A stretch of DNA of 64,000 nt, from contig JAKSZT010054308.1 of the NCBI GenBank assembly GCA_026826555.1, forward strand, positions 1,970,045 through 2,034,044, in the 5' to 3' direction. Shown here piece by piece: positions 1 through 12,500 of the stretch; position 1 is the stretch's first letter; each line of letters opens with the position of its first letter. The notes under the pieces were generated by a model. That model made no database searches. It was not told where the DNA came from and was given only the letters and a program-made list of their open reading frames with translations. The position numbers were made by a program, and so were the translations under genes. This stretch comes from Tolypeutes matacus (lineage: Eukaryota > Chordata > Mammalia > Cingulata > Chlamyphoridae).

Positions 1-135
1 TCCTCTTGTGTCTCCTTGTTGCATCAGCTCACTGTGCCAGCCCACTGCCTTGCTCGTCTTCTCTAGGAGGCAATAGGAACTGAACCCGGGACCTCCCATA
101 TGGTAGGTGGGAGCTGACTCGCTTGAGCTTCCACA
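1..135 (-). mobile_element. DAS-type dimeric SINE, partial
   Basis: Inverted tRNA-like unit with GAACCCGGGACCTCCCATATG and dimer linker; the rest lies outside the window. Confidence 0.8.
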
Positions 136-451
136 ATAGAGTATTAAGTTTTCAGTTAATGAACTGAATTTTCAAGAAACAATTTTTGCCAAGATTTTTA
201 CATGATCATTCAAGTCCCTTTTGGTGAGCAGTGTCTTCACTTACCCAATAAAATCTGTTAAATTTTGCAATTTACATGCCTATACACACTGTCCAGCATT
301 AGCTCAAGTACAGAAATTAAGGAATACTTTATCATAAAGCCTAAAAACACAAAGTATTATTTGCATATATAATGTGTAATTGCTTCTCTTGTTGCTGTCA
401 GGAAAAAGGATTTGGGAAATGTGAGGCTTAGGTAAAGATAAATCACCATAC

Positions 452-584
452 CTGTCATTCTTCCCTGAACCATTTTTGCAACTCGGTATTTAATATATGC
501 TCCTACTAAGAGATAGATATCATAAGATGGTATAAGAAATATATTTTCCAAAACAAGCAGACGTATCAATGCTGCTGCCACTTT
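452..584 (-). CDS. NUP210L: NUP210L coding exon 6
   Basis: 133 bp with acceptor CTTTTAG|AA and donor CAG|GTATGG. It encodes [20 protein letters not shown] through AKMVQGRMT and leaves one base into the next codon. The following exon is beyond the left edge of the window. Confidence 0.94.
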
Positions 585-3500
585 CTAAAAGAGGAAGGAA
601 AAAAAAATAAACAAAGTTTCCATCTTCCTTGTCAAAAGTTTATTTTTTTTTAGGAGGTTCCGGGCATTGAACCCAGGACCTTGTACATGTGAAGCAGGTG
701 CTCAACCAACTGAGCTACACCTGCTCCAAAAGCTTACTTCTTTTAAGTTTATTTTAAATATTTTATAAATATTTTTTTTAATGCTTTAAGTTAGCCTTGA
801 AAAGCAGTCATGAATGTTATTTCTATAATAACTTTCTAAATCACTTATTAACTTTCCTAGTCATTCAGACTAAGACTAAGACAAGGTAGGTAAATACGAA
901 GGCAAATATGCTGAAACAAGAATAGGTAAAACTTGACTGAATGTGTTCTTTAACTACCTTCAATTAACTGACTTGTCAGATTAAGTTACCATTCTCGGTT
1001 GGGCACAATGATTCTTGTGAAGGCTTATTCAACAGGAGGACAGTAGACCGCTCTAGGATGTCCATACACTTCTGTTCCCATTACTTGAATTAAAAGCTTA
1101 CCAAAAGACATTTGTTTTTCCTAAACCTATTTATGACAGTCATAATGATAATTTCATTCAAGCAATAAATGATGGATGCAAAAGAAAGACAGCTATTTTT
1201 TTAAACAATTAAAATTTAAATGTTTTGAAAAGAAGTTAAAGGCAAGCTGCTAAAATGTGTTATCAATTAGATATAGGTAAGAAATGTAAATGATTAGGGA
1301 AAAACTCCTTAAAAAATAGAATTCTGCACTCAGATTGCTTCACACATGGCAAAGTTTTCACTTCACTATAAAAGAAAGTGAAACTAGAAAAAGTATAGTT
1401 TATGCAATGAAGAATATGTGGATTTCTAAACAGTGAACTCATGGTCAAAGAAAGGCCTTGGGCCTACATCAAAGGACTGGTGAATAAAATGCAGTTTTCT
1501 GTTTTAAGAGAAATGCCAGGTGTATTTGTAATTCTAATCAGGTAATAAAATGTTTAAAGAAGACAAGTATTTCTTTATGCTTAACCACTTCAAATGACTT
1601 TTTCAATTAAATGACCAATAATCCTATCAGGTTAGAGAGCTTCTACTATAGCTATAGATACACATAACAAACCATATTTTCCAAAGGCAAACTGTTAGAT
1701 GAAAGTTTATAGCACAAGCTTTTTACCTTATAGAATGGTTCATAAATTCGAACTTTTACAACAGCAGCACCAGTTCTAATCCCAGACACCAAAATCATAT
1801 CTCCTTGTTTTTCTTCTTTTTCCATCTCAGCTATATACACTGGGGGAGAATATTCTGCTTCAGAGTATTTCAGAATCCTAAAGAGATAAAATAATGATTT
1901 GTTTCTAGCAGAATCAAACAATTAGTCTTCTTCCAAAAGGCCCTAAGAGGGGAGTGGGTGTGGCTTAGGGGTTGAGCGCCTGCTTTCCATGTTAAAAAAA
2001 AAAGGCCCTAAGAGACTTTATTTTTTATTTATTTTTTAAAAAGGTTTATTTCTTTACTTTATCCATTTTAAAACCCCCCCTTCCCCATTTGCTGTTTTGT
2101 GTCCATTCACTGGGCAATTCTCTGTGTCTGTTTCCTGCCATCTCTTCTCATCCTCCTCCTCCAGTCTTCGATCCTGGAGACCTCCGATGTAGGAGAGAGG
2201 TGTCCTGCCACCTGTGCCACCTCAGTTCCTGGTTTTCAGAGCTTTGGGAGCATCTCGTCTTTTCTCTCCCCTGTTACGTCATCACCTTGCTGCATGGCTC
2301 CCGGGGCCTGGCGGCTCACTGGCACACACAGAGCCTGGCAGCCCATGCGCCTTCTATATATATATTTTTAATTTTATCAAGAGGTCCCGGGGATCAAACC
2401 CAGGTCCCTCCATGTGGCAGACGGACGCCCAAACATTTGAGCCACATCCGCCCCCCATTAAGAGACTTTAAACATGGTCTTTTCAATGCCAAATGAATGT
2501 AAAAAAATTTTTTTATTTGTCTTCCACAAGGGCAGTAAGAAAATAACATGCCCCTGGCTAAAACTGCTGTGGGACTAAAACTTAGATTTCCTAAGAGCTA
2601 TTTCTTGGTACTGAAGACAAAATTTCATATTATACCACTCACTCTGTTTCAGGAAGTGTAGCTGCTACATGAGCAACAAAACTGCCAGAAGATACATCTG
2701 ACTCAAATAATTTTATAGTCCTGACCACAGGAACTCCTCTACAGTGGCTCAAGTTAAGCCATCATACAGGTACCTACCTCTATACCAGATGTCATTCTAC
2801 CATAGACACTTCCCCTGGTGAATTTATCTATTCCAAAAAAGTCCAGACAGCAGGATTATCAAAGCCCAAACAAATGGATGCTGTTCAGGGTGCTACCCAA
2901 TGGCAGATGTCTCCCTCAAAGTTAGATGGCTTTATTCGGTTTCAAGATTACCTAATTTTGCTTGACAGTTCTTCTCTTGCTGACTCGTTATCCTGGGCAA
3001 TGCTCCACTCAAACATCATCCCTGCCAAACTACTAAAAGTATTTCCTGTGGAGCAAGCCAAAAGCAGACAAGACAGAATTACAAATTCAAAAATATTCAG
3101 GTGTCTTTAACAGGAAAAAGAAACCTAACTAAAAAATAATTCTTAGGCCCCTTTCATGAACAATTAATGAACTATCATTATTAAAGAACTATCATTAAGG
3201 AATTAAAACACATACCCCAGGGAAATTACTACACAAAGAATATAAATGCTATTCCTACGCAAGCTTTATGAAGGTAAAAAGCACTCAATTTGGGGAAGCA
3301 GCTGTGGCTCAATCAGTGGGGCTCCCGTTTGCCATATGGGAGGCCCCGGGTTCGGTTCCCGGGGCCTCCTGGTGGGGGCAGAGCCCGCCCGCACGGCGTG
3401 GTTGGCTGACCCGGCGAGCACGGGCAGCGGGGGGGGGGGGATAAATGAATAAATAAATAAAATCTAAAAAAAAAAAAAAAAAAAGCACTCAATTTGATTA

Positions 3501-6500
3501 ACTTCTGGTTGATAAAAATTATGCCATACTCCTCCTGTTCCTTTCTACATAAAGGACACCTTACATTCTACCTTATAGTTGACAGATATCCTTAATCCTG
3601 ATCCTTTCAAAACAAATTTTTATATAAACTGGATTCCAGAATATTTCTAATATGTTCATTTTTTTATTCAGGTTAAAAAAAATTACTCTTGGGGGTCGGG
3701 TGTGGCTCAACTGGTTGGGCATCCGTCTCCCATATGGAGGGACCCGGGTTCGATCCCCGGGACCTCCCGGTAAAAAAAAAAAAAAAAAAAAATTACTCTT
3801 GGGAAGCGGCTGTGGCTCAATCAGTAGGGCTCCCGTTTACCATATGGGAGGCCCCGGGTTCGGTTCCCGGGGCCTCCTGATGAAGGCAAGCCCACCCACA
3901 CGGCGTGGTTAGCTGACCCAGCGAGCACAAGCAGCAAGGGGGGGTGGATAAATGAATAAATAAATAAAATCTTAAAAAAAAAAAAAAAAATTACTCTTCA
4001 CTAGTCTACAATGAAAGAGGCAAATTAAGTGTTTTAGTGCAATATTGCAACATTAGTATAGTAAAAATAATATAAAATCATTCTCAAGAAATATTAATTT
4101 AAAATTTAAAAAATTTTTCACAGGTTACATTTATCTCCAGGCCTATAGAAAGGGGACTGATCAAAGCCCTAGCAATAAATTCCAAATGTTCTGAATTGTT
4201 GATCTAGGGACTACTACTAGAAACTCAGTGGCAGAATTTGGATATTTTAAGAAACTCTGTGGTATCCAATGATTAATAGCAGGAAAAATGTTATAAATGT
4301 TAGTATAATAGTTATACTAACTATATATTGAACTATGCTCAAAATTATTAATTCCTCATTTACATGAGCTCCATATGAGAAAAGAAATATTATTTCCCAT
4401 CTACTTTTATGTCTTACGATCTTGTTTTCAAGTGCTAAACTGAATCCTCTAAAGTTCTTTACCTTCAGCATCCAATGCCCTCACCATCAGTTCCAGTGGT
4501 GAGTCATCTACATAGAGTTCCCGGGTTCGAGATACAATTTCAATGCTGTCTATCACATCGACCTTAACATCACAGCGTAGTTCATGGTCAGTCACTACAA
4601 TGAACCCAAAAACTGATCATTTAATTCAACAGGTCATGAATCTATTAATCTATTAATATCTCAAATACTCAGAAGCTTATTCTAAAGATTATGAAAAGGA
4701 ACGCTTGTAACAGCTGTTTTTACCTGTGAAAGAAAACAACATAATGAAAAAAATATCATATCCTCTACTTATAAGAGGCACTAGACCAGCAGTAATAAAA
4801 TTAAACATATTCAATGCGGCAAAATAATATTGGTGTATCTGGGTTTCTGGGGGGGGGGTGGTGTTGATGGAGTTCACCTAATGGGGTTTGTACCATTTTT
4901 GCAACTATGCTGAAATATGAAATTATATCAGAATAAAAAGCTTAAAGAAAAAAACACAAAAATCAAATTTATATTCACTTTAAAGGACTATATTTGATTC
5001 TTATATTATGTCCCACTTTTTTGTAATAAATACTTTTCTTTTATGAATTGATAGTGTTAGTAAATTTTTTAAATTTTATTTATTTAGGAAAGTAAAAAGG
5101 TAGCAATATGTCAACCCCACCAATCAACTTCTCTCTTTGTTTTCTGTTTTGTTTTTTTGTTTTGTTTCACTTTGTTTTCTGGACCATGAAATTAAAAAGC
5201 CTGGGAACCACTGTATTAGACCAGAGTTCCAATCAATCAAAAGCTACCCTTCCTTTCAAAGGAAACATTAAAATTGAAACTACTTTATATATATACCAGG
5301 ATTGAATAAATTTGTAAATATATTGCAGATAATGAGAGTCACGGTTCTCACTGTGAGAGAAAGAAATTATAAATAAGCAAGGGGGGGTAGGTAGCATGAA
5401 TCCTGTGATGCAGGACTACAGTCAAAGATATCAGTATAAGCTCATGTTTATTTTAATATATATACATATAGATGAAGAAATAAACATAGATATTGTATAT
5501 ACATGGGTCAGTATAGATGCATGTATTTCCTAGTCTATCTAGTAACGAGCACATGAGCACACAGATCTTGGATTCCAAAAGTCATTCTCTAATAAAAGGA
5601 ACCAGGATTCCTTGAAGAAATTACTAAGTCTAGGGGCTAGAGCAGGGAAAATACAAGATGGTGCATCTTGTAGTGCCAGAAAATAAGTACTAAAAATTTT
5701 TTAATTAAAATAAAAAAAAGATGGAGTGACATCACCAAATTGGCAGTGAGAGACTCCAGAGTTCCATTTCTCTAAGAAGGTTTTAAACAAACCAAAGCAA
5801 ACAATACATTAAGGGGGATGGATGTGGCTCAAATGGTTGGGTGTCTGTCTCCCATATGGAGGGACCTGGGTTCGATCCCAGGGACCGCCCGGTAAAAAAA
5901 TAAAATAATATAAATAAATAAATAAAATAAAATGTTTAAAAAAAAAAAAAATAGTGCCATAAAAACAACAACAACAACAAAAAAAAAACAATACATTAAA
6001 AGGATTATATACCATGACCAAGTAGGATTTATCCCAGGAATGCAAGGGTGGTTCAACATAATAAAATCAATCAAAGTAATACATCGTTATGAGATACCAC
6101 TTCACACCCACTAGAATGACAATTATTTTTTTCTTTTGTTTTTTTTTAAACAATTTATTGAAGTATATCATTCGTACAAGAACATACATAAACTATAAGT
6201 GTTCAATAAACATTGTGAACTTATAAAACAAACATGCATAACATCATACAGGGCTCCAGACATCACCCCATCACAATTACTTTGCATTGTTGTGAAACAT
6301 TTGTTAACAAATTATGAAAGAGCATCTTCAAAGTATTACTACTAACTATAGTCCATATCTTACTCCCCTATACTTTTTTTTTTAAGGATTTATTTATTTA
6401 TTTCTATCCATTTTTACACCCCCGTCCCCCATTTTTGCTGTTTTTGTGTCCATTCACTGGGCAATTCTCTGTGTCTGTTTCCTGCCCTCTTCTCATCCTT

Positions 6501-9500
6501 CTCCTCCTGTCTTCACTGGGATTCAATCCTTGGAATCTCCAATGTGGGAAAGAGGCATCCTACCGCCTGCGTCGCCTTAGTTCCTAGTTTTTTGGCATCT
6601 CATGTTGGCTCTTCCTTGTGTCACTCTCCTGTTATATCATCATCTTGCAGCGTGGCTCGCGGGGCCCGATAGCACACCCATGCGCGGGACCTGAGGGTCT
6701 CACCCACTTGCGGGGCCTGACGGCCCATGCACCTTCTATATTTTTTTCTTTTTACCGGGAGGTCCCAGGAATCAAACCCAGGTCCCTCCATATGGTAGAC
6801 GGACGCCCAACCATTTGAGCCACATCCATCCCCCTGCTGTATCTCTTAAGGTTGACCAAAGATACCTAGAGTTAGTCATTTCCCATACAGGATGGTCAAA
6901 TAATAAATGAGGCTTGGTTTATCACCAGCACTAAAAACCAGACCTAGGGAGAAAAACTAGGTCTGAGGACACATGAGTGGTGTCTAATATAGTGAATGTT
7001 TAGCATACCCTGATTATCACACAATCAGGACAGTGAGAATATTTGCATTATTTTGTTTTTATTTTTTTTATGACAATTATTTAAAACACAAAAAATAACA
7101 AGTGTTGGAGAGGATGCATAGAAAGAGGAATACTCATATACTCTTGACGAGAATATAAATGGTACAGCCACTGTGGAAAACAGTTTAGCAACTCCTAAAA
7201 AAGTTAAAAATAGAACTACCATGTGACCCAGCTATCTCACTTCTAGGTACCTAACAGAATTGAAAGCATGGACTCAAACAGATATTTGCACACCGATGTT
7301 CATTGTAGCATTATTGAAAAAAGACAGAGGGAAGCGGCTGTGGCTCAATCAGTGGGGCTCCCGTTTACCATGTGGGAGGCCCCGGGTTCGGTTCCCGGGG
7401 CCTCCTGGTGAGGGCAGGCCCGCCTGCGCGGCGTGGTTGGCTGGCCCGGCGAACACAAGCAGCAAGGGGGGGATAGATGAATAAATAAATAAAAATCTTT
7501 AAAAAAAAAAAAAAAAAAAAAGAAAAAAGACAGAAACAGCACAAGTGTCCATCAACAGATGAATGGATAAACAAAATATGGTATACACTTACAAAGGAAT
7601 ACTACTCAGTCATAAAAAGGAGTGAAGTTCTGATATATGAGACAAAATGGATGAACCTTGAAGACATCATGTTGAGTGAAATATGCCAGATATAAAAAGA
7701 AAGGTATTACATGATTTCGTTTATATGAAATAATTGAAATATGCAAATCCAAAGAGACAGAAAGTAGGGTATAATTTACCAGGGCAGGGGTGAGGGGCAT
7801 TGGGGAGTTAATGTAATCGGGTACAGAGTCTCTGGTTGGGGTGATGGAAGAGTTTTGGTAATGGATAGTGTTTATGGTAGCACAATGTTATAAATGGATT
7901 AACGCTACTGAAGTGCATGCTTAGGAGTGGTTGAGATGGAAAATTTTTGGTGGTATATATATAATCACAATTTTTTTAAAAAAGAGACTAGAGAGACAAA
8001 GACGGTTAAATGTAATACATGATAATCTAAGAATCTTTTTTAAAAAATTAAAAAGTATATATAAAATAAAATAAATAAATAAATAAATAAATGCAATAGA
8101 TGTTCCTGGACTAGATCTAATAATGGAGGAGAAAATACCAAAAAAGACAACTGGAAAAAACTGGAATATAGGCTATATTATTTATATTAATGTTAAAATT
8201 CTTGAATTTGATAACCTTACTTAATATGGTTACATAAGTGAATATCCTTGTTTTTTTAAGATTTATTTTATTTATTTATTTCTCTCCCCTTTCATTGTTT
8301 ACACTCTCTGTCTACTCTCTGTCCATTCATTGCATGCTTTCTGTGACTGCTTGTCTTCTTTTTAGGAGGCACCAGGAACTAAACCTGGGACTTCCCATGT
8401 GGGAGGGAGGCGCCCAATCACTCAAGCCACCTCCACTCCCTGTGCTTGTCATGTCTCTCATTGTGTTTCCTTGTTACATCATCTTGTTGCGTCATCTTGC
8501 TGCACCAACCCATTGTGTCAGCTCGATGTCTTGCTTATCTTCTTTAGGAGGCACTGGAACCGAACCTGGGACCTCCCATGTAGTAGGTGGGTGTCCAATT
8601 GCTTGAGCCACAAATGCTTCCCATGTAAGTTTTAAGTGGTAAAGGAGCATGATGTATGCAACTTACTCTCAAATATTTAGAAAATAGATAGATTAGATAG
8701 ATATAACAAATATGGCAAAATGTTAATAGTTGGAAATCTGGGTATCTAGGTAGGGGATTGTGGCAGTTTGATATTATTTATGAATTCTAAAAAAAGATAC
8801 AGATTATGTTTGTAAACTGGTCTGTTCCTCTGGACATGATAACCCTTTGATTGCATTAGATTCAGCTGAGACGTCTGATTAAATTATGTTAAGATTAGGG
8901 CTTTGATTCAAGCATGTCATTAGAATGTGACTCAGAGTTGAGTCCCAGTTCCCCTTGGCGGGCTGATAAAACAGACTCTCACATGGAAGTAGATATGCAA
9001 AGAACAACACAGAGGAAGAGAGACAGCTCATTAGACATGGCAGAGGCCCCGGGGAAGAGAGATGAGCCTGATAGTATATAGCTAACCTTGTGAAAAGAAC
9101 AGAACATCTAAGCCCAGAAAGAAACAATCCCCAGGGAGAAAGATGAGCCCTATGCCAGCCTACAACTGAGAATGGAAGAAGCTGGGAGCATGGAGCCTTA
9201 AGAGGAAGAAGGAAGACTGACCTCTCACAAACATCGTCTGCCATCTTGCTTCAACACGTGGACAATGACTGAGAGAGAAAGTACCTCTTATGGTACCTTG
9301 AGTTGGACTCTTTAGGGCCTTGTGACTGTAAGCTTCTACCTCAAATAAATACCCTTTATAAAAGCCAACGCCCTACTGACGTGGCCCAATGAAAAGCCCC
9401 AGTCACAACTTAATCATGCCCTAATGAACAGACCAGTTTATAAGCATAATCCAATATCTATTTTTGAAATTCGTAACTATATTTAACTGCCAAACTGCTA

Positions 9501-12500
9501 CATAGAGCTACTGTAAGAAAGTACCACAAACTGTGTAGCTTAAAACATCAGAAACTTACTGTCTCACAAATTTGAAGGCTAGCAGTCCAAAATCAAGGTG
9601 CAGAAGAGCCATGTTCCCTCTGAAATCTGCAGATTTTATTCCATGTTTCTCTCCTGGTGTGTGTGTGTATATATACATATATTTTTAAAGAAGCTTTAGA
9701 TTATATAAATGTTACATAAAAAATATAGAGGATTCCATATACCCCACCCCTCCCCCACTTTCCCACATTAACATCTTTCATTAGCCTGGTATATTTGTTA
9801 CAATTGATGAACACATATTGAAGCACAGTACTAACCAAGGACTATAGTTTACATTTTGCCCCACACAATTTTATAGGTTTTGACAAAATGTATAATAGCC
9901 CGTATCCTTCAGTGAAATGTCATTTAGGACAATTCCAATGTCCCAAAAATGCCCCCATGTTGCAACTATTCTCCCTCTCTCTCCCCTCAGAACCTCTGGT
10001 GGCTACTGCCTTTATATCAATGATACAAGTTCTTATAATAATAAGTCTACTTTAGTCCATAGTTGCTTTCCCTCCCTATATTTGCTCATTCCTCAATCTC
10101 GAGGATTTGGGGATGGTGATGCCCACCCTGTCTCTGATTGAGAGGGGGCTTAGATAAAAGGCATATATAAAGAACCCACAGCCAACATTGTACTCAGTGG
10201 GGAAAGGTTGAAAGCTTCCCCTCTAAGATCTGGAATAAGACAAGGATGCTAACTGTCACCATTGTTGTTCCATATTGTACTAGAAGTTCTAGCTAGAGCA
10301 ATTAGACAAGGAAAAAAAAATTAAAGGCATCCATATAGGAAAAGAGGAAGGAAAACTCTCACAGTTTGCGGATGACATGATCCTGTACTTAGAAAATTCT
10401 GAGGTATCCACGACAATGTTACTTGAGCTAATAAATAAGTCCAGCAAAGTGGTAGGATACAAGATCAACACACAAAGATCAGTAATGTTTTTGTACAGTT
10501 TTTGCACAGTTTTGTACAGTAGTACAGAACTCCTCAGATTGAGGAGGAAATCAGGGCAAAATTCCATTTACAATAGCAACAAAAAGACTCAAATACCTAG
10601 GAATTGATTTAACCAAAGAAGTACAGGACCTATATGCAGAAAACTACAAAACAATGCAAAAAGAAATTTTAAAAGACCCAAACAAATGGAAAGACAGTCT
10701 ATGTTCATGGATTGGAAGAATAAATATCATGAAGATGTCAATCTTACCCAAACTGATTTATAAATTCAATGCAATACCAATCAAAATTCCAACAGCCTAC
10801 TTTACATAATTAGAAAAGGCAATTACCAATTTCATTTGGAAGGGAAAGTGCACTGGAATAGCCAAAAGCATTCTAAAAAAGAAGAGCGACATGGGAGGAA
10901 TTTCACTGCCTGAACATGAAACATATTTTACAAAGCTACAGTGGTCAAAATAGCACGGTACTGGCATAAAGACAGACACATCGATCAGTGGAATAGAATT
11001 GAGAATCCAGAAATAAACCCTCACCTATATGGTCAACTGGTTTTTGACAAACCTACCAAGTCCATGTTAATGGGACAAAACAGTCTCTTTAACAACTGAT
11101 GCTGGCAGAACTGGATCTCTATAACCAAAAGAATGAAAGAGGACCCCTATCTCACTCCTTATACAAGAATCAACTCAAAATGGATCAAAGACCTAAATAT
11201 ACACTGTCCTGATTTTGTGATAACCAGGGTAGGCTAAACATTTGCTATATTAGACACCATGCATGTGTCCCCAGACCTAGTTTTTCTCCCTAGGTCTGGT
11301 TTTTAAAATGCTGGTGATAAACCAAGCCTGATTTATTACATGACCATCCTGTATGGGAAATGACTGTAACTCTAGGTATCTTTGGTCAACCTTAAGAGAT
11401 CTAGCAGGGGGACAGATGTGGCCCAAATGGTTGGGCGTCCATCTCCCATATGGAGGGAACTGGGTTTGATCCCTGGGACCTCCCGGCAAAAATTAAAAAA
11501 AGAAAAATATAGAAGGCGCACGGGCCGTCAGGCCCCGCGAGGGAGTGCACCGCCAGGCCCCACGAGCCATGTAGCAAGCTGATGACAGGAGAGTGACACA
11601 AGGGAGAGCCAAGACAAGACGCGCCAAAAAAACAGGAACTAAGGTGGCCAGGCGGTAGGACATCTCTCTCCCACATCGGAGTTTCCGAGGATCAAATCCC
11701 AGTGAAAACAGGAGGAGAAGGATGAGAAGAGAGGGCAGGAAACAGACACAGAGAATTGCCCAGTGAATGGACACAAAAACAGAAAAATTGGGGCGGGGTG
11801 GGTGGGTAAAAATGGATAAAAGTAAATAAATAAATAAATCCATTTTTTAAAAAAGTATATGGGAGTAAGATATGGACTATAGTTAGTAGTAATACTTTCA
11901 TAATTTGTTAACAAATGTTTCACAACAGTGCAAAGTATTTGTGGTGGGGTGATGTGTGTGAGCCCTGTATGATGTTACGCATGTTTGTTTTGTAAGTTCA
12001 CAGTGTTTACTGAACATGTATTGTTTATGTACGTTCATGTTTGAATGATATACTTCAATAAATTGTTTAAATAAAACCAAACAGACCTAAATATAAAAGC
12101 CAGGACCATAAATCTACTAGAATAAAGTGTAGGGAAACATCTTCAAGTCCTTGTAGTAGGTGGTGGTTTCTTGGACCTTTCACCCAAAGTACATGCAACA
12201 AAAGAAAAAATAGATAAATGGAACCTCCTCAAAATTAAACACTTTTGCACCTCACAGCACTTTGTCAAAAGGGTCAGAAGGCAGCCAACTCCATGGGAGA
12301 AAATATTTGGAAATCACATGTCTTATAAGGGTTTAATATCCAGGATATATAAAGAGATGTTACAGCTCAACAATAAAAAGACAAATGAGCCAATTAAAAA
12401 ATAGGCAAAAGACTTGAATAGACATTTGTCCAAAGAAGAAATACAAAGAGCAAGAAAACACATAAAAAATGTTCAATATCACTAATCATTAGAGAAATGC

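Noticed and set aside
641..727. tRNA gene candidate (also at 23532 and 53802)
   Set aside because: Cloverleaf-like but with A-tails and target duplications; these are tRNA-derived SINEs, not tRNA genes.
2089..2496. 135-codon plus-strand open frame, and similar frames at 13482, 13533, 42495, 58468
   Set aside because: They lie wholly within long or dimeric SINEs and recur wherever that SINE occurs; not genes.
10377..10607. Possible functional L1 reverse transcriptase
   Set aside because: Frame is short and the surrounding ORF2 is full of stops and insertions; a dead copy.
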